64,000 nt of DNA from Heterostelium multicystogenum (GCA_003667245.1 RCNN01000001.1:124001-188000), one strand, 5' to 3'. Positions 11,067 to 22,063 are shown, numbered from the stretch's first letter. The notes: generated by a model not told the origin, from the letters alone. Numbers and translations: made by a program.

Positions 11067-11719
11067 TTATGATAGATCATGTAAATCCTTTGAGATTGCA
11101 GGAATAGATAGACTCATTTGTGAGAATGTTACTTGTAGATCCTTTCTCAGTGGTGTGCAGCAGTAGACTCCTACTCTTATGTTCGAGATATCACTTAGTT
11201 CAAAGGGTGCAAGCCGGAGTAGTGGCCATGTCTTTCCTCCGTCAGCAGAGTACTGTACTCTCAGACACTGTTTGACCATTGTGATTCGCATGTGATACTC
11301 ATTGGGATTGCCGGTGAACACCGAATGTAGCCCAGTCGGATTTACCATTGGTCAAAACCGATCCTATTGCAGGATGATCATCGTTGAAACTCGATACCTG
11401 CCTTGATCCAGTGCGATGGGTCCGCCAGCACAATGACACCGGCCTGGTCATACAAATGCCTAAACTCTGCATTGACCTTGACTTGAAATGTAAACGAAAC
11501 ATCAGCCCCAGACTGCAGATCACCACCTGCAGCTCCTCGAGCTTTGATCACCTCGGAAACATTACAACCAAATACATGACCATTGAATCTATTGAATTCA
11601 TACCAAGTATCTTTCCAGAAATCAGTATTTTCATCCGTTACCACAGTGATCGACTTGTCATTTTCAGACCAACTAGCAGGTTCATTATTTATCCAACTAA
11701 AATTTATATTCATCAACAA
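11067..11719 (-). CDS. DUF1349 family protein (concanavalin A-like fold)
   Basis: The N-terminus reads INFSWINNEPASW, followed by DFWKDTWYEFNRFNGHVFG, VKVNAEFRHLYDQAGVIVL and WIKAGIEF. After frame shifts near 11380 and 11345 it continues with SDWATF, LRVQYSADGGKTWPLLRLAPF, VGVYCCTPLRKDLQVTFSQM. This order (FSWL, TDFWxxTxYGF, YDQAGLMV, WIKTGIEF, SDWS, LRLAYF, VGxxAxSP) is the DUF1349 signature, a family of about 200 residues named for yeast regulation of enolase 1. Biochemical role unknown, carbohydrate-binding fold presumed. About 215 residues. The frame breaks are probably sequence errors. Confidence 0.85.
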
Positions 11720-12222
11720 TCATTTTTCAAAATGAAATCACTTCATTGATTGATGTTCACTTGATTAGTTTTATTTTATTTTTGTTTTTTTTTCCAGATT
11801 GATTTAGATACTAGTAGATTTAAATCATATTCTATACATATATATATTATATATAATAAACATGTTTTTAAAAATACTTATAATTGATTCATTTAATTAT
11901 ACAAGTAGTGTAATTAAAAATTGGAAATTTTACTAAGTTCTTTAGTAAAATTTTTAAATTTGAAGTAAATATTGAAAGAATTCACAATCTTTGTGTGTTA
12001 AAAAATCAGATCTAAACATGTTTAGGATACCAGGACAAAATCATTGTTGTTGAGATTTTTGGTTTGTTTTTTTGCCAAGGTTGTCAATCCCCAGTGACTG
12101 AAATTTGTAAGGTATTCTGACCAGAATCTCAATCAATAAATACTGGAAATTCATAATAGGATAGTTTTATTCTTCTTTTTTAAAAACACAAATACTAATC
12201 TAAAATTTAAATATATAAAAGA
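11720..12222. other. Intergenic region, AT-rich
   Basis: Divergent promoters of the DUF1349 gene and the secreted protein gene. ATATAAAAG just before 12223 is a likely core promoter element. Nothing else seen. Confidence 0.5.
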
Positions 12223-12954
12223 ATGATCAAACAAATTACATTTCTACTTTTGGTTACCCTGGCATATGTCTATGCTCAGTCCTGTGACAACACCATAGGA
12301 TACACATCATCCTACGAATTGTCAGCTTATAATATATTGGCATCAAGTGAATCTAAAGAGGGCTCTTCTTTCTTCGAAGGTAAATTCATTCTACCCACCC
12401 ATAGATGATTCACATTAGTTTCTAATATTAATAGAAAATTTAAATTTTACAAGTTGGTAATACTACCATTGATATCCAAGGAAAAAGATTCCAAAGCAAT
12501 TATGTACTTTTCAATGGTCCAATAGGAACTTATCAAGCTAGCATTTGGGGTTTTGGTGCTACTAATGAGCTTTATTACTATGCTAATGGAGAGTGCTCCG
12601 TACACTCATTGGACATTCCAGTACCAACTGGATACCCATTAGACAACTTGGTTGGTACTACTTTGATTGGTCAATTCCCAGTCAACGTATATATCTCATC
12701 TCCCAATACTACTGAGCCAACATCCCAAACCATTTCTTTATGATCCAAAGACCTGCTCAGTCGTCTCAGCCACCACCCGTAACACCGACCGCAACAATCC
12801 AGGATTTGTGATCACCAACATGTTTGACTACCTCAACACATTCACCGAGTCGTCCTTTGTATTGCCATCAGAATGCACCTCCTCAAAGAAGCCAATCAAA
12901 CTCCACAAACAAAGAGTTATTTTGCCTACTTTTTTATTGCAACAACAACAATAA
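12223..12954 (+). CDS. Secreted ependymin-related protein (probable)
   Basis: A clear signal peptide (MIKQITFLLLVTLAYVYAQS) is followed by a mature domain interrupted by an intron (12380-12453). Visible features are IDIQGKRFQSNY, NELYYYANGECSVHSLDIP, and after a frame shift near 12735, DPKTCSVVSATTRNT and a C-terminal FDYLNTFTESSFVLPSEC. The order (a strand ending in a Cys, a hydrophobic pair of strands, and a final F-x-P-x-x-C) resembles ependymin/EPDR1 proteins, secreted lipid-binding glycoproteins that are numerous in Dictyostelium. The assignment rests on this pattern only. About 220 residues with one one-base shift. Confidence 0.5.
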
Positions 12955-13143
12955 TAGATATTTTCAGAAAATAAACTAATTCAAACCATAATCATTATTG
13001 GGTGTGTGTGTGAATTAACATAAATCAAACATCTATCCAATTCCCAAAAAAAAGAGTGATATACTCTTAATTAATTAATTTTGGTGGTCATGGAAAAACG
13101 AAAATATTATTCTGAATTTCACATTGTTTTTCAACATCAAAAG

Positions 13144-15197
13144 ATGAGTAGTAAATAACAATGATAGATGGGACTACAATCCTCCACCCTCTACATATCC
13201 ATCGGGGCAGCATCCGACTCCTGCATATCCACCAGCACAGCATCCACCCCCATCTACTCCAGGCGCAGTTTCCTCTTGGTCATATGGAGGCGATTATTAC
13301 AAACAGCCACATTATGACCAAAGATATCAAGATAAAAAGCTATAGCCAGCAGCAACCATATCAACCTTCTTCGACACAGCAGCCGCCTGCACATACACCT
13401 GCGCCTTTATCTACACGTCCATTAACAAATAGAACTTCTTCTGATCCTAATCCTACTCATCTTCCTCCTCCTATATCAAATACAAATCCCACAAGAAACA
13501 AATGGTCCAAAAAATCATTTGACAGAGACAGGTGCGCCACCACCAGAACAAAGACAACATCCACCACAATCACATCAGTCACAGCAACCTAATAGTGACA
13601 CAAACTATAGCTACAACAGCAACAGATATGATGATTATTATCGACAACAACCATCATCATCATCACAGTATAGAGATTACCCACCACCGAATGGATACCA
13701 CCAATACGATGAGCATAGAGATTACTATAATCGTTCATATAACTATGATTACAATAGACAATGGCACAACTATTATTCAGATTATAATAGACAACCCCCT
13801 CCTCCTTCATACGACAATAGATATCCATCATCACAGCTTCATTCAAGACCAGCAGAATCAAATCATGAGTCTAGCAAAACACCTGAAACCACGATATTTA
13901 TAAGCAACAAACATCGGAATCAACCGGCACAATATCTTCCACCCCAGCTAATACACCACATGAAAAAGAATATAACTATCATTATTCAACGCATAATCCA
14001 AATGACACAAAACCACCCGAATTAAGACCTCACAATTCAAGACCTCACAATTCAAGACCACCCGACTCAAGACCACCTGATTCAAGACCACCCGATTCAA
14101 GACCACCCGACTCAAGACCACCCGATTCAAGACCGCCTGACTCAAGACCGCCTGACTCAAGACCACCTGATTCCTACAGCTACTATAAGAATGACAACAG
14201 ATACCCTGAATATCCTCCTAGAACTCATAACGACTACCAAGGATATTATAATTATAACAGACAACCAAATGATTATTATTCACAATATCCACCATCGTCC
14301 TATTATACACCCCCACCTTCACAATATCCTCCTCATCACTCCTACTATGGTAATGGACATGATTGGTATTCCTCCTCGCAAAGCTATTATCACCAACAAC
14401 CACATCAAAACTATCAAGGCTACGATACAAGAAGATACAATGACTATTACAATCAACCACCACCACCACCACCATCATCATCATCATATTATAACAACAT
14501 CCAGAGCTATCCTCCACAACAATCCTCAACATACAACGATACATATACAGCTAATGATAGAAGTTTGAATTTGGATAACAGAAAGAGCTACTCTCGAACT
14601 GAAATGTACTCGTCATATCAAGATAACAGGAAAAGTCAACATCCAGAAACAAATGGAGCATACCAATATGACAGCAACAGAAAAAGTCATCACAGACCCG
14701 AATCATCTTCAGGAAACAACAGAAAGAGTATACACAGGTCAGAGTTATCGGAAAAAGAAAGAGTTTACACAGATCGGAGCTAACTGAAAGTGGAAAGAGT
14801 TTACACAGATCAGAAATGTCTGAAAATAGAAAGAGTATACACCGATCGGAGCAAGAAAATAGAAAGAGCATTCATAGATCAGAAAGCCAAAAGCAGCTTT
14901 ATAGTCGGTCCGAGACGCACAGCTATGGAATCAGCAGCAGCTCCAGCACTATCCCTACAATCAAAAGAGAAGAAAGCAGAAAGAGCCTTGGCAGAGAACT
15001 GTCGTCCTCCAGCTCAATGATTAGCAACAAACCGAAAGAGTGTTAAGCGAGAAGTCGATGACATCACCCTGCTGACACAAGAGATTATCAATTCTTCAAG
15101 AAAGAGTGTAAGGCGTGAAAATGATGTGGAATCCGGCGAAATAGAAACCAACAAGAGGATAGCCAGAGAAAATAGCTACAACTCCTATAAATATTGA
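13144..15197 (+). CDS. Tyr/Pro/Ser-rich low-complexity protein with PPDSR and RKS-HRSE repeats
   Basis: Reading across one-base shifts (near 13154, 13340, 13525, 13905, 14775 and 15045) gives one protein of about 680 residues. It begins MSSNNNDRWDYNPPPSTYP. The first two-thirds are YPPPS/DYY/NYD-rich. At 14010-14175 are about ten repeats of a 15-bp unit encoding R-P-P-D-S (first variants RPHNS). From 14570 to 15120 come repeats of N-R-K-S-x-H-R-S-E type, each a basic RKS site as favoured by basophilic kinases. It ends ARENSYNSYKY. No folded domain is visible; it resembles disordered RNA-binding-condensate proteins. The function is unknown. The frame shifts in long repeats may be real or sequencing errors. 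Confidence 0.65.
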
Positions 15198-15270
15198 TTT
15201 AAATAATTACATTCATCATTCAATATTTATATTTGTTATCATATAATTAAACAGATAAACTTTAAACAGT

Positions 15271-15330
15271 TTATTTACAACAACAACTATTACTACCACT
15301 ACCGATATCGGTAAATTCAGATTTATTCAT
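15271..15330 (-). CDS. Possible 19-residue micro-ORF ending Cys-Cys-Cys-Lys
   Basis: The ORF encodes MNKSEFTDIGSGSNSCCCK, a composition unlike random AT-rich DNA (GSGSNS then CCC), reminiscent of lipidated small-protein or GTPase tails. No splice acceptor is seen directly upstream. The remainder of 15198-15814 holds no convincing gene. Very tentative. Confidence 0.25.
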   Translation of the reverse strand: MNKSEFTDIGSGSNSCCCK

Positions 15331-15814
15331 TATTGTTACATTTGTTTGTTGGTGTATGTATATGTATATATGTGTGTATGTAAAGTTCATAGGAACATAA
15401 GGAATGTTATTGCATGAAAATTAGAGACCTCCTGATGTGGTGTGGGGGTTGTTTTTTGCAATGATGAAAAAATAAGTAATTCCGGATATCCACAGTCAAA
15501 ACAGGAACTAGGACTTGCTGCCTGATTTGATTTATTTTTATTTTTTTTTCTTGGATTTGTCACCAGACTTTTGATTGATTTATTGAGCACTAAAATTAAT
15601 TAAGATACTTTTTGTATTATAATAGTAATAATAAAAATAAAAGACAACACTACATTATAATTTATATCTACTATAGATATATTATAAGTTACATCTTTTT
15701 GTAAAGAGAAAGGTGTAATTTTCCAAAAGACCTACTATATAAATTACACTCAATATAATATAATATAATTAATATATATAGTAATAATAACCTTTATTTA
15801 TTAGTAATATTACA

Positions 15815-17665
15815 ATGACAACAACATCATCAACTGTCGAGTTTAATAATCAAATTATAAAGGTAAATAGCAATATTCAATCAACCCTGCTTCACATTGT
15901 ATTTGATTGATTGGTTGGTTGGTTGGTGGTTGGTTCGTCATAGTAAAGTTGATTGTGAGTTGGTGGTGTTGGTATCTGCTCAAATCAAATTTGTGTGTGG
16001 GTGATATAATAGCTATCTATTAAAAACGAAACACTAATATCCTCCTGCCTGATAATTCTGTTTTGATATTATCACTACTATCCTATTTTAGCAAAATGAC
16101 AATTGGATAGAGTTGTTGTATGATCATATATCGAATGCACAGATGCTGCAGTTGAATAATAAATTGGTGGTCGATGCTGAGGTCGAGCGAAGACCTATAC
16201 AGGACCATTTGATGCTGACCTCTGCCTTCTTGTCAAAGTTGGCCTATGTCAATGTCGAGAAGGAACATTGTCAATTTGGTAGCCTCGCATTCATTCACCA
16301 TCCCTCTGTCGTCCATCTCCTTCTACAAACCACCCCATACCAGAACTAAAATGCTGGTGGCGCTCGATCACCTGAATAACCTGTTTGTAGCATTCACTGG
16401 CAGTGTCGATGTACACGACGTACAGCTTGATGTGCGTGCGGCCTCTTTGAGAAAGCAGTACTACGACAGGGAACACCAGCTCTATGCCACCATCGCGAGA
16501 TTCGAGTGGATGTTTTCAGCAGTGCAAGCAACTCATGTCGATTGCCTACCGATCAGGCGCCAGACGTATTGTCTTCACCGGCCACTCAATGGGCGCTAAT
16601 GCCGCATCGTGGGCGGCAGTTCACGCACTCAATCTCCAACGACAATATGCACCCTCCCCCCATCTGTCCTCCCTGACCGTATGCTGCTACTCGTTTGCAG
16701 CGGCCAGCTACTTCCACCAGGACACGCGTATCATGATTGACGCTCTCGAAATCGAGAGACAAGAAGAGCCCATCTTTACCACTGTGCTCAACGAATTCGA
16801 TCTTGTCCCAATCATGTCCCACCACCCATTTGTACTTCTCGACTTTCTCTTTATTCTCCTTGCTGTGGTTACACTTGTACATTCACTCCTCTTCCACCGC
16901 GAACAATCACTCGCCACCCTTACTCTTATCTTTGTAAAGCTACCATTATGTTATTTATTCACAAAACTTGTCGACAGTGTTTATATTAAATGCTTCTCAA
17001 TGTAAGTTAATCTTGTAGTGTCATGACTCTGTGCCTGGACATCATATCACATCACATCAATCTAATACTAACACTCATATGTCAACAACTATAGTGGATT
17101 ACTATCACCAAATGTACATCTATATGATTCAAAATTGAATAGATATATTCCCATTGAAACACTAACTGTAGAATCAAGATACAAATCATTTATACATCAC
17201 TTTAGTAAACTATATAACTTCCGATCACTCTTTAACCAAGATCACTCCTGTGAATTATACTATCAAAGAGTTAAATCACAAATTCTAAGTGTGCCTCACA
17301 TTCAGCAATTGAATCTTGGTTTAAGTAATAATAGTATTATCAACAACAACAACAACAACAGTAATAGCAGTACCAATAATAGTACCGAAACAACTATAAA
17401 TATAAATAGCGATGGTAATGCAACTATTGATCAACAACAACAACAACAGCAGCAGCATCAGGCAACAACTATATCACAACCGGAAATACCATTAACAACC
17501 CAACACATTCAATATCTTACACACCCATCCAACTTTATTCATGACATTGTAGAAGATGAAAGAATCACCATTTTAAAAAAGAGAATCATTTACAAAGGAA
17601 TGGGTATCTTGGCAATGATACATCTACTCTGGATAGTCACATTCATATTTATAGTATCATTATAA
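15815..17665 (+). CDS. Class 3 lipase-like protein with membrane segments
   Basis: Exon 1 (15815-15862) encodes MTTTSSTVEFNNQIIK. Introns are 15863-16091 and 17002-17094. The core has LMLTSAFLSKLAYVN, ALDHLNNLFVAFTGSVDVHD and the nucleophile elbow IVFTGHSMGANAASW (GHSMG, as in GxSxG lipases of the Lipase_3 type), then LNEFDLVPIM, where a catalytic Asp-Pro loop is expected. A hydrophobic segment follows at 16830-16890 (FVLLDFLFILLAVVTLVHSL), an Asn/Gln-rich loop comes after exon 3 begins, and the C-terminal membrane segment is MGILAMIHLLWIVTFIFIVSL. Frame shifts lie near 16300 and 16470. Probably a membrane-anchored acylglycerol or phospholipid hydrolase; substrate unknown. Confidence 0.75.
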
Positions 17666-18314
17666 TAATTATATTTATAATTATAATGATTTGCAAAATC
17701 AAGAATACACAAATTTTAAGATCTTATGATAGATCTTACCAAAATCATATCTTTATCGATATTTATGTAAAAACAATAAAATTAATTTAAAAAAAACATA
17801 CCAAACCACCATTGATGATCGGACTCACTGTGTTTTGCCACATTTTTTATACACCAAAAAAACAATAAAGTTACTGTTTTTTAGTTTGTAAAAATCTTTG
17901 CTTTTTGTTAATAAAAAAACCCAACCATTAGATATCTTGATTAGTTTGGCTTTTACAAGTTATAACTGGCTGACTGTCAAAGCAACAATAGTTTGTGTAT
18001 ATAAATAAAAAATAAATAAATCTATTATTAAGATATAAATATATATTATAATCAGAATCAGTTTTGTTATTGTCAATCAACCAATCATATCAAAATCTAA
18101 TCATTTTATTTATTATTATATTAAAATTATCTATAATTTATATAGATATTATTAAATGTTCATATATCTATAGATCAAGTTATTTAGATATAGATTCTTA
18201 GTTTTATAGAATAGAAGTGGTTATAAAAAGACTATAGCTAGCTAGAGAGAATTGTAAACTAGTAAAAACAACAAACACAAAGCAAAGTGGTTGTATATAA
18301 TTTAAATAGAAAAT
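17666..18314. other. Intergenic region, AT-rich
   Basis: Mostly A/T runs between two plus-strand genes; an ATATAAT-rich promoter zone lies before 18315. No gene seen. Confidence 0.5.
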
Positions 18315-19836
18315 ATGACATTCGGATCGAATAATAGTCCTGTGGGTGGCGCAGGTAGTGTTGGAAGTAGCAGTGGTGTGGGTAGTGTGGGAAGCAGCAG
18401 TGGTGGATCGGGTAGCCTTTCACCATCGTCGTCCATCACCAACTTTAATATATTGTCACTTCACGAGTGGAACTCTTCGTCCAGCGGCAACAATCAGCAA
18501 AGTCAGCGCGGCAGTGCCAATGGAAGCAGCAGCATATTTGGAAGTCTCAATACGATACCGAACTACGATGTCGAATTGATTGTCCAGACAACCAAGCAGG
18601 AGGATGCTCGGTTCATGGGCAAGAAGAAACGACGTTGCTCGTCGGTATCCAAAGTGTTCCTTGGAGACTTTCTTCAGCTGTCATCTAACATCACCATTCT
18701 CAAGATGATATCGAAATTCGGTGATAATCACATACTCTTCTCTGACGTCTTGATCAAAGTCAACAAGAGAAACAAGATGCAAGAGCGTATCATCATTATC
18801 ACCGATAGAGCACTCTACAACGTGGAGCCAGTGGACTATAAGCTCAAAAGAAGAATATCGATGATCAACCTTACTTCATTGTCTATGAGTACTTTAGAAG
18901 ATAACTTCATTGTAATACATGGTATGCATACACAATAATAATACTATTATAATTATTAAAGCTACTAATTATTCTTTATAATAGTAAACTCTGAATATGA
19001 TTATGTTTTAATTAGTGGAAGAAAGATAGAGATTGCAACTATATTGGTAGAAGCATACTATAAACAATCTATTTTTAATCAGATGTTTCCACCTCAGATG
19101 TTAACACTGACAATGTCATCGATTGGTTCTCCACGTGGTGAAATATCGTCCACATCTTCAAATACACTTGCTCCTCCTTTGATTTCAATGTCACATTCAC
19201 CAAGTGCATTAATACCTTCACCAACTCTTTCCAGTAACAACAACAACAACAATAACAATCCTAACAGCACCAGTGGCGTAGTCATTGGATCACACCAAAA
19301 TGATAATAGTTTAGGCGGAAGAAATAGTAATAATGGCAGCAGAGGTGGTGGCAACAATATTAATATACCATCAACAAATCAAGGCCTATTAAGTTCTCTA
19401 TCAACCTCATTGAGTACAAACATCAACCAATCTCATTAATTCGATTTCGTCGTCATTCCAGCAAAACAATGTAAATTCTTTAAACAATCAACATCAGTCC
19501 TCTGTTCAAAATGGAAACGCTCTGGTGGGAGGTAGTTCTGCTACCGGTGTTTCCGGTGGCACAGGCTCAAGCGTAGTTGGCAACTCTAGCAATAATACAC
19601 CGCCACTAAACAATGTAGGCGTCACAACATCACCAATACAACAGGGATCCAGCCATTCTTCAGACCACTTGCTTCCCGTTAATTTTACAGAGCGAATCGA
19701 ATACAAGATAGAAGGTGACTCTATGCGTGAGATTATATTTACAAGAGTTCAAGGCGCTGTAAACATCCAAATTCAAACACTAAAGAGTAGTAGACAAGCT
19801 GTCAAAAAAGATCAAACCAGAAACTCTGCGAAATAA
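18315..19836 (+). CDS. Myosin TH1 (tail homology 1) domain protein without motor
   Basis: After a Gly/Ser/Asn-rich N-terminus of about 95 residues comes RFMGKKKRRCSSVSKVFLGD, then QERIIIITDRALYNVEP, YKLKRRISMINLTSLSMST, LEDNFIVIHVNSEYDYVL and SGRKIEIATILVEAYY. This is the complete order of the class I myosin TH1 domain, which binds acidic phospholipids. The intron is 18922-18984. A long low-complexity region follows; after a one-base shift near 19437 the C-terminus contains ERIEYKIEGDSMREIIFTR, the final TH1-like strand. There is no room for a motor, IQ or SH3 domain, so it is a stand-alone membrane-binding protein. About 480 residues. Confidence 0.8.
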
Positions 19837-19910
19837 GTCCATGATATCACCCAACATTGCCACAAATCTTTGTATATTATCAATAAACACTGTAAATATT
19901 TAATAACTTT

Positions 19911-20049
19911 CTACTTCATATTTGGTCTCTTTTCACAAAATTCTATGAATGGGGCTAATTTGGTGATAGCCTCGCATTTGAATAGATGATGTTCAGCTAT
20001 GTTGATTGTATCTACATAGCAAAATAGTACTGTCTGCTGTCCAAAATGT
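19911..20049 (-). pseudogene. Coding-like terminal exon fragment, unrecognised
   Basis: An open minus-strand frame follows a plausible acceptor (CTGCAG). It reads HFGQQTVLFCYVDTINIAEH and on to KLAPFIEFCEKRPNMK and a stop. The composition is protein-like, but tRNA-Leu lies just upstream and no partner exon is evident, so it is probably a fragment. Confidence 0.3.
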
Positions 20050-20126
20050 CTGCAGTAGATATTGTAAGTGCAAAAACGACTTAACCCCCAAAATTTATAA
20101 TTATAAGAAAAAAGTTAACAACAAAA

Positions 20127-20209
20127 ACTAGAGTATGTAAGCTGGTTTAAAGCAGTGTGACTTAAGATCTCATCCATTCGGTTCGTGAGTTCGAATCTCA
20201 CCTCTAGTA
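20127..20209 (+). tRNA. tRNA-Leu (TAA)
   Basis: The acceptor ACTAGAG/CTCTAGT pairs perfectly, the T arm GTGAG-TTCGAAT-CTCAC is perfect and the anticodon loop is CTTAAGA (anticodon TAA) on a stem with one mismatch. It has a long variable arm as in type II tRNAs. The D arm is irregular (TATGTAAGCTGG instead of TGGC-type A box), so reduced function is possible. Confidence 0.7.
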
Positions 20210-20228
20210 AAATATTTAAGTAATGTTG

Positions 20229-20236
20229 TGCTTGCG
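20229..20236 (+). promoter_or_regulatory. tRNA-downstream GC motif (TGCTTGCG) of tRNA-Leu(TAA)
   Basis: Starts 20 nt past the tRNA 3' end. It shares CTTGCG with the motif after tRNA-Leu(AAG). Confidence 0.5.
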
Positions 20237-20326
20237 GTATTTTGACTTTTTTTTAATCACCAGGTGATTTTAATAAATAGGATACTGATCAGGTATACTA
20301 ATTATTAAAGGTACTCAAATAATGAA

Positions 20327-20418
20327 CTATTCACAGTTAGTTGTGTATTCAAAACTAGAGTTTATTAATTAAGATATAAATACCTATTCACAGTTAGTTG
20401 TGTATTCAAAACTAGAGT
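20327..20418. repeat. Tandem 35-bp direct repeat (57-bp period)
   Basis: Two identical 35-bp units (20327-20361 and 20384-20418) begin CTATTCACAGTTAG and end AAAACTAGAGT. The second is followed by GAATAG, so CTATTCAC and GTGAATAG form inverted ends. The end AAAACTAGAGT equals the 5' boundary of tRNA-Leu at 20123-20133. Confidence 0.8.
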
Positions 20419-20613
20419 GAATAGTATAATCAATGATCGTTCGTTTTATGGCAATTCTGACGAATCAAAACTCACTTCATTATATGATCATAATTTATTA
20501 ATTAATTAATAAATGGTGAGGGTCAGAAACCTCACAGTGTTCTATATATATATTTCATGACACAAATGGACAGTCGTGAATGTCCGAAATATATTATTGT
20601 TTTTTTTCTTTTC

Positions 20614-20973
20614 CTATTTTTCAGTTTTTTTTTGTTGATTTTGTGTTTTTGTATTCATATCCATATGAAATATTAATCTATAAATGAATGCGGGAGCACC
20701 AGATTGGGGATATCGCAACCAGAGAATGGTGAAAATGTTCCAGTCTTTTTTTGAACTCATTGACAGCAACGGTGGGTGGCTGATTTCAGCAGTGCCTTTG
20801 GAAGCCAGAGATAAACAGAGCTTATGGTAATTATTTACAACCAAGTTTTTATAGTACTTGCTTGACAACTTAGGAATGTTAGTGAAGTCAAGTGTCTTAT
20901 CACCATAGAGATTGTTGGACACCACTCTCCATATGGCTCTGATGATGCATGCAGTTAAATGCAGGAATGTCAA
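20614..20973 (-). CDS. Hypothetical protein, possibly F-box-like fragment
   Basis: An open frame of 119 codons includes IIRAIWRVVSNNLYGDKT, FTNIPKLSSKYYKNLVVNNY and LCLSLASK. The spacing is like the helical start of dictyostelid F-box-like proteins (P-x-L-S then L-x-L-x-S-K). No partner exon was found. It may be a degenerate family member. Function unknown. Confidence 0.3.
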   Translation of the reverse strand: MTFLHLTACIIRAIWRVVSNNLYGDKTLDFTNIPKLSSKYYKNLVVNNYHKLCLSLASKGTAEISHPPLLSMSSKKDWNIFTILWLRYPQSGAPAFIYRLIFHMDMNTKTQNQQKKTEK

Positions 20974-21083
20974 TTTGGTTCTCTTACCTGATTAGGTATT
21001 AATAAATGAGATGTTAGTGATTGACCAATTAGGAGATTGTAACCGCAATATCTTCTATATTGATTCTTGATTTTTTGATAGTA

Positions 21084-21597
21084 AATATAAACCCGATGAC
21101 CAAGCGAAAACAAATGAATCCAGCCTAGCTTGTCACTATAACACCAAAAACAAGACTACAGCTACAAGGATGACATTAAATAGGAACAAATAATAACTTT
21201 ATATGTATAAATATAAATGGGTTCTTGTTTTTGGGGAGAAGCTGAGATTTTAAAACCTAAACAAAATTTTTTTTTTTTTTTGTTTGTTTTTTTTTTTTGT
21301 TGTATAACCCACAAAGCGACAGAAGATTTTAAGAGTACACCAATGGTTTACGTAGTTGAGGGCTTCGCTTGTCAATTTACATATTCTTCATGGCGGGATG
21401 GTATCATACAGACTTGAAAGTACATGGGTTCACTGGAAGTGTATGGGGAAAAACTGGAAAACCCGGGATTCGAAACCCACGACCAAGGGCGTCACAAGCA
21501 GACTACCATACCACATCAGCTATTCTGCCTTGGGAATTTTTTTTTTTTTTTTTTTTAATCAATCCAGGTGATCATAATTTAAAAAAAAAACCCGATC

Positions 21598-21633
<36 letters not shown>

Positions 21634-21780
21634 CGATTCTATATATATATACATATAGTTATTATCTGTTCCTATTTATTGTCATCCTTGTAGCGTTAGT
21701 CTTGTTTTAGTGTTATAGTGAAAACAAGCTAGGCTGGATTCATTTGTTTTCGCTTGGTCATCGGGGTTTATATAATATTT
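21084..21780. repeat. Long inverted repeat enclosing SINE copy B
   Basis: The arm at 21084-21215 and the arm at 21638-21780 are inverted copies with few differences over about 130 bp, for example AACCCGATGACCAAGCGAAA on the left, found reverse-complemented as TTTCGCTTGGTCATCGGGGT on the right. Outer ends are AT-rich. The loop of about 420 bp holds SINE copy B and several A/T homopolymers. It could be the terminal repeats of a small DNA transposon (MITE or foldback element) or an inverted duplication. No transposase is present. Confidence 0.75.
21267..21534 (-). mobile_element. tRNA-derived SINE, copy B (internally deleted)
   Basis: The tRNA-like head and first body segment match copies A and C (head at 21534-21455). 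The body then jumps from TCTTCTGTCGCTT to GGGTTATACAAC and a poly(A) tail, lacking about 170 bp in the middle. A one-base change lies next to the B box (AACCC repeated A). Short runs AATTTTTTT at both ends make the target duplication uninformative. It lies about 430 bp downstream of tRNA-Leu(AAG), in the same orientation. Confidence 0.8.
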
Positions 21781-21938
21781 GTATCCTCTATCTGCTTACT
21801 TTCTATCCACAATCAATCTTCATCCTTTCTGCGTATCCAAGGTGTATCTCGTGTATCCTTGGTAGTGTTATTCTAATACTTACAATGGGATCTGAGGGGC
21901 TTAATTTCGCAAAGCCCTTGGGAAAACTTTTACCTTCC

Positions 21939-21946
21939 GCAAGCGT
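21939..21946 (-). promoter_or_regulatory. tRNA-downstream GC motif (CGCTTGCG) of tRNA-Leu(AAG)
   Basis: Lies about 21 nt past the tRNA 3' end on the minus strand. One base differs from CGCATGCG. Confidence 0.5.
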
Positions 21947-21967
21947 CACATTTAATAAAATAGGGAT

Positions 21968-22049
21968 GTACTCTGTGGGATTTGAACCCACGCTTCCGAA
22001 GAAATCAGTGCCTTAAACTGACGCCTTAGACCAACTCGGCCAAGAGTAC
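21968..22049 (-). tRNA. tRNA-Leu (AAG)
   Basis: The acceptor GTACTCT/AGAGTAC is perfect, the anticodon stem TCAGT/ACTGA has loop TTAAGGC (anticodon AAG), a long variable arm is present and the T arm is GTGGG-TTCAAAT-CCCAC. The A box reads TGGCCGAGTTGG. A retrotransposon LTR begins about 14 bp upstream of its 5' end. Confidence 0.92.
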
Positions 22050-22063
22050 TATATATGAAAATT

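Noticed and set aside
13589..14544. Minus-strand ORFs rich in Met/Val/His in the Tyr/Pro-rich gene
   Set aside because: They are complements of repeated codons; the plus strand gives a continuous protein-like reading.
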